NCBI RefSeq assembly: GCF_018224885.1
Contig: NZ_JAGTXB010000001.1
Coordinates: forward strand, 248,001-312,000
DNA length: 64,000 nt
Source of the DNA: Chitinophaga hostae
GTDB taxonomy: Bacteria > Bacteroidota > Bacteroidia > Chitinophagales > Chitinophagaceae
Direction: 5' to 3'
The notes beneath the pieces are model-generated. The model had not been told where the DNA came from, ran no database searches, and saw only the letters and a list, made by a program, of their open reading frames with translations. The translations under genes and the position numbers were made by a program. Numbering within the stretch: position 1 is the stretch's first letter; every line of letters begins with the position of its first letter. Below, piece after piece: positions 52,971 through 61,090 of this stretch.

Positions 52971-55405
52971 TCAGGAATATGATTTTTATCAGTCATTTGC
53001 TGTAATGCTTTGTAGTAAAGCTTTTTGCCCTGCCATTCGCTGCAGCCAAATGTGATTAGTATAATACTGATGGAACTTGCCGGCATCAGTATGGCGGCAA
53101 CCAATGGCGATAAAATTCCCTGCACAGCGAAATATAAACCGGTAATATTATACAGCAGCGACAATGCAAAACTAACCAGGATGATGCGTTTGTTTGCTTT
53201 ACACAATTGTATGAACCGAAACAACAGGTGCAGTTGTTGCGCAGCCATGATACCGTCACTGGCGGGTGTAAAATTGTTACTGTCTTCCGTCAGGGAAATG
53301 CCGATATCACTTTGTTTCAGTGCGCCTGCATCATTCAGCCCATCACCTATCATCATTACTTTTTTCCCTTGTTGTTGCAGGGAAATGATATAAGCGAGTT
53401 TATCGGCTGGTTGCTGATCAAATAGTAAGGTGGCATCACTGCCCATGAGTTTGCGGAGTTGTGTGGCGGTGTGGTTGTTATCGCCCGAAAGTACGGACAG
53501 CGGATAATGCGTTTGCAGCTGTTGCATCAATGGTCTTAACCCATTGCGGTAGGTATTCCGGATGGTAAAAAGGCCGCTCAGTTTTTCGTTGATCGATACA
53601 TACACCACGCTTCCTGTTTGTTCATTTTTGCGATGGGCGCCAGTGAAGTCCGCGTTGCCTAACCGGATAAAAAGTCCGTCTACCCATCCGCATACGCCTT
53701 TGCCGGCGAAATGCTGGAAATCGTGAACGCCCTGCGGAGCCGGGCTGCCGCAGTATTGCACAATGGCCCTGCTGAGCGGATGTGTGGATTGGGCCGCCAG
53801 GGCCGCTATCAGCACTTCCTGCCGCGGTGTTAAAACGGTGCCATAATAAATAACGGAGCTGCCGGTTTTACCGGTGAGCGTACCTGTTTTATCAAACACA
53901 ATATGTGTGGCGTCGGCCATGTTTTCAATAGCCTGGGCGTTGCGCAGGTATAGCTGATGCCTGCTGAGGATACGGAGTATATGTCCGTTGGTAAAGGAAG
54001 ATGCCAGTAACAGGGCACATGGGCAGGCAATGATCAGGATAGCAGTAACGGCAGGCCATATGCGGGCAGGTTCGTGTAATGCCCAGTAACCCGCAGTGAT
54101 AGCGGCAATGCCTAATACCCCCCATGTAAAATAGCGGCTTAACAAATGCACAAAAGATACCTTTTCAGGCGCCTTGTTTTTTAGCTCATCTCTATTCCAC
54201 AAGCTGGTGAGGTAGCTTTGTGCTACTTCTTTCACGGTAAGGATTTCCAGGTTGCCGTCGAGCTGCCGTCCGCCGGCATAAATAATTTCGCCGGTGGCTT
54301 TGCTTACCGGTGCTGATTCGCCGGTAACAAAGCTATAGTCGATCAGCGCTTTGCCTCTAACAATGATGCCGTCTGCCGGGATCAGTTCATTATTATGAAT
54401 GCGGATGGTATCGCCGGTTTTAATGTCGGGCAGTGCTGTGGGCACCTCTTTATCTTCTTTGATAACGCTTACGGCTATAGGGAAGTAGGCGGTATAGTCA
54501 CGGTCAAATGAAAGCCCCTGGTAGGTTTTGTCTTGCAGTATTCTTCCTGTCAGCATAAAGAAAACGATGCCGGTCATGGAATCGAAATATCCTGCATGGC
54601 CCTGCATTACTTCTGCGAAACTGCGGATAAATGTAACAACAATGGCGAGCACAATAGGTACGTCTATATTCAGAAATCCATGTTTCAGCCCACTCCAGGC
54701 GGATTTATAAAAGGCCTGTGCGCTATAGAAAAGTACGGGCAATGCCAGTATGAGGTTCATGTAGCGGAACAGGCGGTTGAATGTTTCGTCGAGCGCGCCG
54801 GCGCCGGCAAAATAATCCGGGAAGCTAAGCAGCATGATGTTGCCAAAACAGAACCCGGCAACGCCCAGCTGGTAGATGAGTTTACGGTTGGCGCGTGGTT
54901 TTTTATATTGTAGGTCCTGCAGGCTGATATAAGGTTCATACCCAATGGCAGTCAATATTTCAGCTACTCTTCTTAAGTCGGTTTCATGATGTGAGAAGAT
55001 GACCAACACCTCTTTCCTGCTAAAGTTAACGGTTACACGTTGTATGCCTTTTTCCAGCCGGTGCAGGTTTTCGAGCAGCCATAAGCAGGAGCTACAGTGA
55101 ATTTGCGGAATATAGAAGTTCACATGCGTTTGTGCATCGTCTTTGTACCGGTGCAGCTGCTGTGCAATTTTTTCATCTTCAAGAAAAGCGAACTTGTCGC
55201 TCCGCACGGTGATCCGCTGGTTAATGCCAGGTTGGGTGTTAAGGTGATAATACTCACAGAGGTCATATTGATGGAGTATTTCGTATACCATTTTGCAGCC
55301 CTGGCAACAAAATATTTTATCCTGCAGGACAATGTCATTGTCAGTACAGTCTTCCCCGCAATGGTAGCAGGCAGTATGGGTGTTGGCGTGCGAAGAAACG
55401 GGCAT
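52967..55405 (-). CDS. ccoI: Copper-translocating P-type ATPase CcoI
   Basis: 812-residue P1B ATPase that supplies copper for cbb3 oxidase assembly. The N-terminus carries the cco-specific Cys-rich domain (CYHCGEDC at 13-20 and FCCQGCK), then an HMA-like domain with HCSSCLWLLENL. The transport site is CPCALLLASS, the phosphorylation site DKTGTLTG, and the hinge GDGLNDAGALKQSDIG. It overlaps the upstream gene by one base (TAATG), so the two are translationally coupled. They are transcribed from a promoter with the same dyad as the oxidase operon. Confidence 0.95.
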   Translation of the reverse strand: MPVSSHANTHTACYHCGEDCTDNDIVLQDKIFCCQGCKMVYEILHQYDLCEYYHLNTQPGINQRITVRSDKFAFLEDEKIAQQLHRYKDDAQTHVNFYIPQIHCSSCLWLLENLHRLEKGIQRVTVNFSRKEVLVIFSHHETDLRRVAEILTAIGYEPYISLQDLQYKKPRANRKLIYQLGVAGFCFGNIMLLSFPDYFAGAGALDETFNRLFRYMNLILALPVLFYSAQAFYKSAWSGLKHGFLNIDVPIVLAIVVTFIRSFAEVMQGHAGYFDSMTGIVFFMLTGRILQDKTYQGLSFDRDYTAYFPIAVSVIKEDKEVPTALPDIKTGDTIRIHNNELIPADGIIVRGKALIDYSFVTGESAPVSKATGEIIYAGGRQLDGNLEILTVKEVAQSYLTSLWNRDELKNKAPEKVSFVHLLSRYFTWGVLGIAAITAGYWALHEPARIWPAVTAILIIACPCALLLASSFTNGHILRILSRHQLYLRNAQAIENMADATHIVFDKTGTLTGKTGSSVIYYGTVLTPRQEVLIAALAAQSTHPLSRAIVQYCGSPAPQGVHDFQHFAGKGVCGWVDGLFIRLGNADFTGAHRKNEQTGSVVYVSINEKLSGLFTIRNTYRNGLRPLMQQLQTHYPLSVLSGDNNHTATQLRKLMGSDATLLFDQQPADKLAYIISLQQQGKKVMMIGDGLNDAGALKQSDIGISLTEDSNNFTPASDGIMAAQQLHLLFRFIQLCKANKRIILVSFALSLLYNITGLYFAVQGILSPLVAAILMPASSISIILITFGCSEWQGKKLYYKALQQMTDKNHIPD

Positions 55406-55947
55406 TAGTCAATAATTACGTTATCAATATCATCTTGGGAGATGATGGCCGTGTGACCGGGTATGACAGCTGGGTAAAGAATATTCTGCGCTACATATAT
55501 CCATTGCTGCAGCAGCTGTTCTGTTATAAACAGATCGCCGGTGCACAGTTTGTATTCGGCGCTCCATTGTTCCTGTAGCTGGTAGTTACCGGATACCTGC
55601 CGGACTTTCTGGAGCAGCAGTTGTATTTTCTGAAACGATTGCTGTACGCTGTCGTAAGCTGCCGGCTTCAGAGCTTTATTGCGCGCGGAGGTATTCCTGA
55701 TAACGGGAAACAGCAGGTTGGATTCTCTGCGGATCAGTTGTATGGTTTCCGTTTGCATTCTCCCGAACAGGAGGTGTTGGAGATCGGCCACAGCCGGGGC
55801 GCTGCGGTCTTCCTGCAGGTCCAGGTTAAAATAGGACATTACCTGTTCCATTGTATGTTGGATTGGGAGATGGAATTTGTTGGAAATAACGTTACAGAGG
55901 TTCCCGGGTGTTAATTCATGAAAATTAATGATGGAATACGCGAACAT
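55405..55947 (-). CDS. Degenerate hemerythrin/RIC-like protein
   Basis: 180 residues from ATG 55947 (MFAYSIINFHELTPG). It looks like a di-iron repair (ScdA/RIC)-type helical bundle: NLCNVISNKFHLPIQHTMEQV at the N-terminus, ESNLLFPVIRNT in the middle and VAQNILYPAVI at the end. These match the H-x-x-x-E/LFP pattern, but several His ligands are missing (ILYP helix has Gln-Asn where His is expected). It sits between the Fnr-like regulator and ccoI. Iron-sensing or oxidase assembly roles are speculation. Confidence 0.55.
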   Translation of the reverse strand: MFAYSIINFHELTPGNLCNVISNKFHLPIQHTMEQVMSYFNLDLQEDRSAPAVADLQHLLFGRMQTETIQLIRRESNLLFPVIRNTSARNKALKPAAYDSVQQSFQKIQLLLQKVRQVSGNYQLQEQWSAEYKLCTGDLFITEQLLQQWIYVAQNILYPAVIPGHTAIISQDDIDNVIID

Positions 55948-55969
55948 GAACCGATTGTTTGATACAGGG

Positions 55970-56013
55970 CAAAAGTACCGGTAGTGTTGCCGGGGGGCAA
56001 TGACATGTATCAA
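55970..56013 (-). promoter_or_regulatory. Fnr-type promoter of the hemerythrin-like/ccoI operon
   Basis: On the minus strand: dyad TTGATACATGTCAT (56000-56013), overlapping by one base a -33 TTG (55998-56000), a 20-bp spacer and TACTTTTG (55970-55977). The dyad centre is again 36.5 bases from the -7 G, identical to the cbb3 promoter. Confidence 0.72.
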
Positions 56014-56038
56014 GGCAGAATATGATTATTATCAGGAT

Positions 56039-56749
56039 TTAGTCCTGCAGGTTGGCGGTCCGGATAATTTCGGTGAGGTCGAGGAGGCGGATCTTTTTGC
56101 CTTCGAGTTCAATCATGCCGTCTTTCTTGAATTCGGAAAGCAGGCGTATAGCAGATTCGGTGGCGGTGCCTACGAGGTTGGCAATTTCTTCCCGGGAGAG
56201 GCGTACGCTGAGGGTATGACCATCTTCTTCGAGGCCATAGGTTTCTTTGATAAAGAGTAATGTTTCCGCGAGCCGTTCTCTTACCGGCTTTTGGGCCAGG
56301 TGGGTAATTTTGAGTTCGGCTTTACGAAGTTCGCTTGACAAGATGCGCATCATTTCAAAAGAAAGCGCTGCATCTTTTTGCAGAATGCTGAGAAACAGGT
56401 CTTTAGGTATAAAGCAAATCGAAGAATCTTCCAGTGCGGTAGCGGTGGCGGTATACCGTTCATTGCTCAGGAGGGCTTTATAGCCCATGATATCGCCGGC
56501 TTTAACGAGGCGAATGATTTGTTCGCGGCCATCGTCGCCGCTATGGGAAAGCTTTATTTTACCATCGTTGATGCAGTATACACCGAATGGGTAGGCGCCT
56601 TCATGGAAAATCACCTGTCCTTTTTTATATACGGAGCACACTTTTGCATCTGAAATCTGTTCAAGATTGCATTGTTCCGCCTTGCAGAATATTGAAGAGA
56701 AGCGATCCTTACAGTGTTGGCACGAAGGATTGTGGAACGATGTAGCCAT
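56039..56749 (-). CDS. Crp/Fnr-family regulator with Fnr-like cysteines
   Basis: 236 residues from ATG 56749 (an upstream TTG is rejected because a promoter element lies 5 bases away). N-terminal cysteines C10, C13, C22, C27 (SCQHCKDRFSSIFC) precede a cyclic-nucleotide-like domain with FHEGAYPFGVYCINDGKIKLSH. The HTH reads LSREEIANLVGTATESAIRLLSEFKKDG, keeping E and R of the FNR recognition helix. An oxygen-labile [4Fe-4S] cluster is inferred. It likely controls the adjacent cco promoters. Its own promoter lacks the dyad. Confidence 0.9.
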   Translation of the reverse strand: MATSFHNPSCQHCKDRFSSIFCKAEQCNLEQISDAKVCSVYKKGQVIFHEGAYPFGVYCINDGKIKLSHSGDDGREQIIRLVKAGDIMGYKALLSNERYTATATALEDSSICFIPKDLFLSILQKDAALSFEMMRILSSELRKAELKITHLAQKPVRERLAETLLFIKETYGLEEDGHTLSVRLSREEIANLVGTATESAIRLLSEFKKDGMIELEGKKIRLLDLTEIIRTANLQD

Positions 56750-56759
56750 AATCAATTTG

Positions 56760-56790
56760 CAAAAGTACTAATTTACGGCTCCTTAACCAA
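56760..56790 (-). promoter_or_regulatory. Promoter of the fnr-like gene
   Basis: TTG (56788-56790), 20-bp spacer and TACTTTTG (56760-56767) on the minus strand. The -7 element ends 11 bases before the ATG, so the leader is only a few bases. Confidence 0.65.
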
Positions 56791-56803
56791 AGCAAAAGTA
56801 TTC

Positions 56804-57397
56804 GTGGCGCTTAATTATTATATTATTTATAAACCATATGAGGTGTTGACCCGCTTTACTCCGGAGGGCAACAAAGCCTGTTTGGCGGATTATTTTAAAG
56901 TGCCGCCGGACGTATATCCTGTTGGCAGGCTGGACTATGATAGTGAGGGGTTGCTGATATTAACCAACGATAAGGCGCTGAATCAAAAACTGTTGTTACC
57001 GCAGCATGCGCATGAGCGGGAGTACTGGGTACAGGTGGACGGCGCCGTGACCCCCCAAGCTGTGCAGCAGTTACAGGCAGGTGTACAGATCAATGTAGAT
57101 GGCAAATTATACCGGACGAGACGCTGTAAGGCGGAGTTATTCACGGAAGAACCCCTGCTGCCTCTGCGGAACCCTCCTATCCGTTTCCGTAAAAGTATCC
57201 CGGCGCCGTGGATCAGGATGATCCTGACCGAAGGAAAGAACCGGCAGGTAAGACGCATGACTGCCGCGGTAGGGTTTCCTACGTTGAGGCTTGTCCGTTA
57301 CCGGCTGGAGGATATTACCGTAGCCGGTATGCAATCAGGAGAATTATTGCAGCTGGGCAGGGAGGAACTGTACCGGAAGCTGAAACTGGTACCATGA
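56804..57397 (+). CDS. RsuA/RluE-family pseudouridine synthase
   Basis: 197 residues from a GTG at 56804 (MALNYYIIYKPYEVL). The longer open frame would overlap the divergent fnr-like gene and is rejected. The catalytic Asp is in VGRLDYDSEGLLILTNDKALN, with the KxYWVxVxG strand as HEREYWVQVDG and the conserved LTEGKNRQVRRMTAAVG near the end. No S4 domain, so it is RluE-like, isomerising a uridine in 23S or 16S rRNA. The precise target is unknown. Confidence 0.88.
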   Translation: MALNYYIIYKPYEVLTRFTPEGNKACLADYFKVPPDVYPVGRLDYDSEGLLILTNDKALNQKLLLPQHAHEREYWVQVDGAVTPQAVQQLQAGVQINVDGKLYRTRRCKAELFTEEPLLPLRNPPIRFRKSIPAPWIRMILTEGKNRQVRRMTAAVGFPTLRLVRYRLEDITVAGMQSGELLQLGREELYRKLKLVP

Positions 57398-57534
57398 TAA
57401 CGTTGCGTGATGGCACTGGTCCCGGTTGCGGCACTACGGCGCTTTGTTCGTGCTGCTAACGCTTTGGCGGTACAAGGTCCAGCGGTGGCAAACAGGCGCT
57501 GATGGTTGTTGGCCCTCAGCCCTGGTAAGCAGCC

Positions 57535-57574
57535 AACGGCTTTTTGCTTTATGCTTTATGCTTTCAGCTTTTTT
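57535..57574. repeat. Solo repeat words upstream of yicC
   Basis: GCTTTTTGCTTTATGCTTTA and TGCTTTCAGCTTTTTT use the same vocabulary as the right arms of other palindromes, without the complementary half. Just upstream, GTTGGC and GCCAAC (about 57508-57537) form a small hairpin. Confidence 0.5.
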
Positions 57575-57577
57575 AAC

Positions 57578-57585
57578 TAGGTTTG
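57578..57585 (+). promoter_or_regulatory. -7 element for yicC
   Basis: TAGGTTTG matches TAnnTTTG, 19 bases before the ATG. No -33 TTG is evident, and the repeat lies where one would be. Confidence 0.45.
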
Positions 57586-57604
57586 TCACCTACAAATTTC
57601 TATT

Positions 57605-58480
57605 ATGCTGAAATCAATGACCGGCTTCGGAAGGGCAGAAAGCACAAGAGGCGAAACTAGTATCGTAGTGGAGATCAAATCGCTGAATGGTAAGCAGTTT
57701 GAAGTGAATCTGAAGTTTTCTCCTTTGTTAAGACCCTATGAGTTCGACATCCGTACCCTTATGCAGCAAACCTTGCAACGGGGAACGCTTGATGCAACCA
57801 TCAATATCCGCCAGAATGGCGCTACCCGACCGGTTGTAATTAACACAGATCTCGCAAAATATTATTACCAGTCAATCACCATGCTGGCCAACCAGCTGGA
57901 GCTGCCGCAGGGCGATATGCTCAATGTGCTGATGAAACTGCCCGAGGTGGTAAGTCCGGCTACAGAGCAAATGACAGATGAAGAATGGAAAGACGTAGAA
58001 GACACGCTGCGCGAGGCATTGATCGACCTGGATACACATCGTATCGACGAAGGACAAATGCTGGAAGCAGATCTGCAGCAGCGGATAGAAAATATTGACG
58101 CCTCCATGCAAAAGGTACGCGAACTGGATCCGTTGCGTAAAGACCGTATCCGTCAGCGCCTTGAAGGTTTGCTCGCCGAACATGTTGGAAAGGAAAATGT
58201 AGATAGTAACCGGTTGGAACAGGAACTGATTTTCTACCTGGAAAAACTGGATATCTCCGAAGAACTGTCCCGCCTGGAGAATCACCTGCGTTATTTCATG
58301 GAAATACTGAAAGATACTGATTCGGCCAAAGGCAAGAAACTGGGATTTGTGTTACAGGAAATAGGCCGCGAAATAAATACAACCGGCTCCAAAGCCAATG
58401 ATGCCGGTATTCAGCAATGGGTGGTATTGATGAAGGATGAACTGGAAAAAGCTAAAGAACAAGTTTTAAACGTTTTATAG
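57605..58480 (+). CDS. yicC: YicC-family endoribonuclease-like protein
   Basis: 291 residues, full length for YicC. It begins LKSMTGFGRAESTRGETSIVVEIKSLNGKQFEVNLK and ends with the DUF1732 domain (AKGKKLGFVLQEIGREINTTGSKANDAGIQQWVV). YicC proteins are reported single-strand RNA endonucleases involved in RNA turnover. It is followed by gldH after 15 bases, which likely makes a yicC-gldH-kinase-regulator transcript. Confidence 0.95.
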   Translation: MLKSMTGFGRAESTRGETSIVVEIKSLNGKQFEVNLKFSPLLRPYEFDIRTLMQQTLQRGTLDATINIRQNGATRPVVINTDLAKYYYQSITMLANQLELPQGDMLNVLMKLPEVVSPATEQMTDEEWKDVEDTLREALIDLDTHRIDEGQMLEADLQQRIENIDASMQKVRELDPLRKDRIRQRLEGLLAEHVGKENVDSNRLEQELIFYLEKLDISEELSRLENHLRYFMEILKDTDSAKGKKLGFVLQEIGREINTTGSKANDAGIQQWVVLMKDELEKAKEQVLNVL

Positions 58481-58495
58481 TAAGGCGCATACCGT

Positions 58496-58984
58496 ATGAA
58501 GAGAATTTTCCTGGCAACAGCAGGCTTTTTATTGTTGGCTGCAGCCTGCAAGCCACCTAAATTAGACACTTACGAGAAGAACCTGGAGATCCCGGGGCAT
58601 GAGTGGGCTTATGATTATAAACCATCTTTTGAAGTAAAAATACAACCGGAAGATACCGCGTATCTGTATAATATCTGCGTAAACGTACGGCATACAGATG
58701 CTTACCCTTACAGCAATATCTGGTTGCTGATAGGAACACAGTCGCCCGGCGACAGTACCTCCAGGGAACAACGGGTAGAACTGCCGCTTGCCGATGTAAC
58801 GGGCAAATGGTCTGGTTCCGGGCTGGATGATATTTATGAGCACCGTATCTTTATCCAGCAGCGCGCCACCTTTGATAAACCCGGTACCTATAAATTCACC
58901 TTCGAACAAAATATGCGGCAAAATCCGCTACCCCATGTGATGAATGTTGGCTTGCGGATTGAGAAAGCCGGTACCAGGCAATGA
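58496..58984 (+). CDS. gldH: Gliding motility lipoprotein GldH
   Basis: 162 residues. Lipobox LAAAC gives a lipidated Cys near residue 19. The GldH domain is recognisable from KNLEIPGHEWAYDYKPSFEV, VNVRHTDAYPYSNIWLLIGTQSPG and GLDDIYEHRIFIQQRATFDKPGTYKFTFEQNMR. GldH is required for Bacteroidota gliding in Flavobacterium. The stop overlaps the start of the downstream kinase (ATGA), implying translational coupling. Confidence 0.94.
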   Translation: MKRIFLATAGFLLLAAACKPPKLDTYEKNLEIPGHEWAYDYKPSFEVKIQPEDTAYLYNICVNVRHTDAYPYSNIWLLIGTQSPGDSTSREQRVELPLADVTGKWSGSGLDDIYEHRIFIQQRATFDKPGTYKFTFEQNMRQNPLPHVMNVGLRIEKAGTRQ

Positions 58985-60000
58985 TGAAAAAGATTTTCAA
59001 TAAAATGCAGGAAGGAAAATCTGTTTCCTTCGTTTATTTTTTAGTACTGGGATATACGATAGCAGCGCTCGTGTGGTGGGGCATTCTGCTGTTCAGACAA
59101 AGTGAGCAGATCAGCGGCTTTGAACGGCAAAATCTTTATTTACGTGTAGATAGCCTTGCACAGCCGGTGGCGCATCAGCTGGAATTGCAGCGGATCAACA
59201 AAGAAGAGCATATGCGCTCTTTTAAATACCTGGGCGAAGGCCTCATTTTTTTAGGAATCATTTTACTCGGCGCACTCTTTGTATACAGGGCGGTGTGGAA
59301 ATATATGAAGCTCAGCAGGCAGCAGCAGAATTTTATGATGGCGGTTACCCATGAATTGAAATCTCCTATTGCCGCCGCCAAACTAAATCTCGAAACCATC
59401 CGTAAACACCGGCTGGATGAGGAGAAGCAGTTGAAGCTGATTAACAATACCATTCGTGAAACCAATCGCCTGGACCAGCTGTGTAACAACATACTCCTGG
59501 CTGCGCAACTGGAAACACATAAATATCAGCTGTATAAAGAACCGCTGGATTTTTCAGCATTGATATCAGGCAGCATCCGGGAACTGGATGGCCGCATAGG
59601 CACCCACCAGATTGAAGCCGACCTGTTGCCGGATGTATGGCTGGACGGCGATAAGCTAACCTTGCAGATTGTACTGAGCAACCTGGTGGAAAACGCCGCC
59701 AAATATGCACCAAAGAATACCACCATCTTTGTAAAACTATTTGAACAGGATGAGGAACTGAAGCTCCAGGTAATTGACCAGGGGCCCGGGATTCCCCAGG
59801 AGGAGAAAGGCAGGATCTTCCTGAAATTTTACCGCGTAGGGAACGAAAACACCCGCAAAGCAAAAGGCTCCGGCCTCGGTTTGTTCCTGACCGCCAAAAT
59901 TGTGGAACAACACGGAGGAGAAATAGAAGTAAGAGATAATATACCTTCCGGTAGCTGCTTTGAAATAACCTTCCCTGAATATTCCGTGCAAACGGCGTAA
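58981..60000 (+). CDS. Sensor histidine kinase with minimal periplasmic loop
   Basis: 339 residues. TM1 about 17-38 and TM2 about 87-104 flank a loop of only about 48 residues. H box MMAVTHELKSPIAAAKLN has His124. N box NLVENAAKYAPKN, G1 DQGPGIPQEE, F KGRIFLKFYR and G2 KGSGLGLFLT are intact. It overlaps gldH by 4 bases and is followed by its regulator after 61 bases. Linkage to gldH suggests a gliding- or envelope-related stimulus, but this is inference. Confidence 0.93.
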   Translation: MMKKIFNKMQEGKSVSFVYFLVLGYTIAALVWWGILLFRQSEQISGFERQNLYLRVDSLAQPVAHQLELQRINKEEHMRSFKYLGEGLIFLGIILLGALFVYRAVWKYMKLSRQQQNFMMAVTHELKSPIAAAKLNLETIRKHRLDEEKQLKLINNTIRETNRLDQLCNNILLAAQLETHKYQLYKEPLDFSALISGSIRELDGRIGTHQIEADLLPDVWLDGDKLTLQIVLSNLVENAAKYAPKNTTIFVKLFEQDEELKLQVIDQGPGIPQEEKGRIFLKFYRVGNENTRKAKGSGLGLFLTAKIVEQHGGEIEVRDNIPSGSCFEITFPEYSVQTA

Positions 60001-60061
60001 ATTAGATAACGGATTGATGAATACCAGGATCCGGATTCGATGTAAAATCAAACAATAACAC

Positions 60062-60772
60062 ATGAAGGAAGCGACAAAGGCATCAATACTGCTGGTGGAA
60101 GACGAAGAAAATCTCCAGGAAGCGCTGAAGCTGAACCTGGAGCTGGAAGGATATGAGGTTACCGCAGTGGACAACGGCACAGCTGCGCTGAAAGCAGTAA
60201 AAAACGAATATTTCGATCTCATTATACTGGATATCATGTTGCCCGAAATGGATGGCATCGCGGTATGCGAAAACATCCGTATTCAGAACAACGAGATACC
60301 GATTCTTTTCCTGAGTGCTAAAAATAGCAGCGCGGATCGCGTACTGGGCCTCAAAAAGGGCGGCGACGACTACATGACCAAACCCTTTAACCTGGAAGAA
60401 CTGTTGCTGCGGGTAGAGAAGCTCATCGTAAAAAACAAAAAGATCCAGGATAAAGACAGCGTTCCCAATGTATACCGCTTCGGAGAAAACATGATCGACT
60501 TTGCGGCACAGGAATGCGTAGGGAAAGATGGTAAACATTATGAGCTGAGTAAGAAAGAAGCCATGCTGCTCAAACTACTCATCGAAAACAAAGGAGAGGT
60601 AGTTACCCGGGAAAAGATATTACAGGTAGTTTGGGGGTATAACGTATATCCTACCACCCGTACCATCGATAACTTTATACTCAATTTCCGTAAATACTTT
60701 GAGGAAGACAGCCGTAACTCCCGTTACTTCCATTCAGTAAGAGGAGTAGGCTATAAATTTACTGAAGCGTAA
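60062..60772 (+). CDS. OmpR-family response regulator
   Basis: 236 residues. Receiver with EDE (13-15), phospho-acceptor Asp57 in LIILDIMLPEMDG, FLSAKNSS and MTKPFN. The winged helix includes LSKKEAMLLKLLIENKGEVVTREKILQVVWG and FILNFRKYFEED, ending VRGVGYKFTEA. It is the last gene before a 318-base spacer. No target operator was found next to the operon. Confidence 0.94.
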   Translation: MKEATKASILLVEDEENLQEALKLNLELEGYEVTAVDNGTAALKAVKNEYFDLIILDIMLPEMDGIAVCENIRIQNNEIPILFLSAKNSSADRVLGLKKGGDDYMTKPFNLEELLLRVEKLIVKNKKIQDKDSVPNVYRFGENMIDFAAQECVGKDGKHYELSKKEAMLLKLLIENKGEVVTREKILQVVWGYNVYPTTRTIDNFILNFRKYFEEDSRNSRYFHSVRGVGYKFTEA

Positions 60773-61090
60773 GCGATTGGCTGGGTGAGCGGTTAGCCCT
60801 TAACTAACTGCCGGCAGCCAATGGCTGAAAGCCTGATTGTCTCAGCCCCACCCATCACCCGGTGCTGCATTCGCTAACAGCTGGTAGCTAAAGGCTAACA
60901 GCTGGTTCGCTGCATTGGTTAAAAGCTAACTGCTAATGACTAAGAGCCGGTTCGCCACTTTTCACCCCATTCTCTCCGTTTTCCGTTAAAATTCGACCTC
61001 ATAATAAATCTCACTTTCCTGTAGTGATTAATTAGCCGATATTTATTTCGCTTATAAGAGATGAAGAACATCCTCCTGTAAACCTAATAT
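60773..61090. repeat. Repeat-laden spacer
   Basis: A 318-base gap. From about 60785 to 60955 it holds scrambled copies of the palindrome vocabulary: GCTAACAGCTGGT twice, GTTAGC, AAAAGCTAAC, GCTGCATTCGC and its inverse order. Imperfect pairing is possible (CTGCATTCGC with GCTGCATTGG). No gene or clear promoter was found. The rest up to 61090 shows nothing identifiable. Confidence 0.6.

Noticed and set aside
56714..56803. Upstream extension of the pseudouridine synthase frame
   Set aside because: It overlaps the divergent fnr-like gene and its promoter; the conserved domain starts right after GTG 56804.
9212..60955. CRISPR array or insertion sequence as the source of the repeats
   Set aside because: Copies are scattered singly between genes, are palindromic with variable inner arms, have no spacers or cas genes, and no transposase is in the window.
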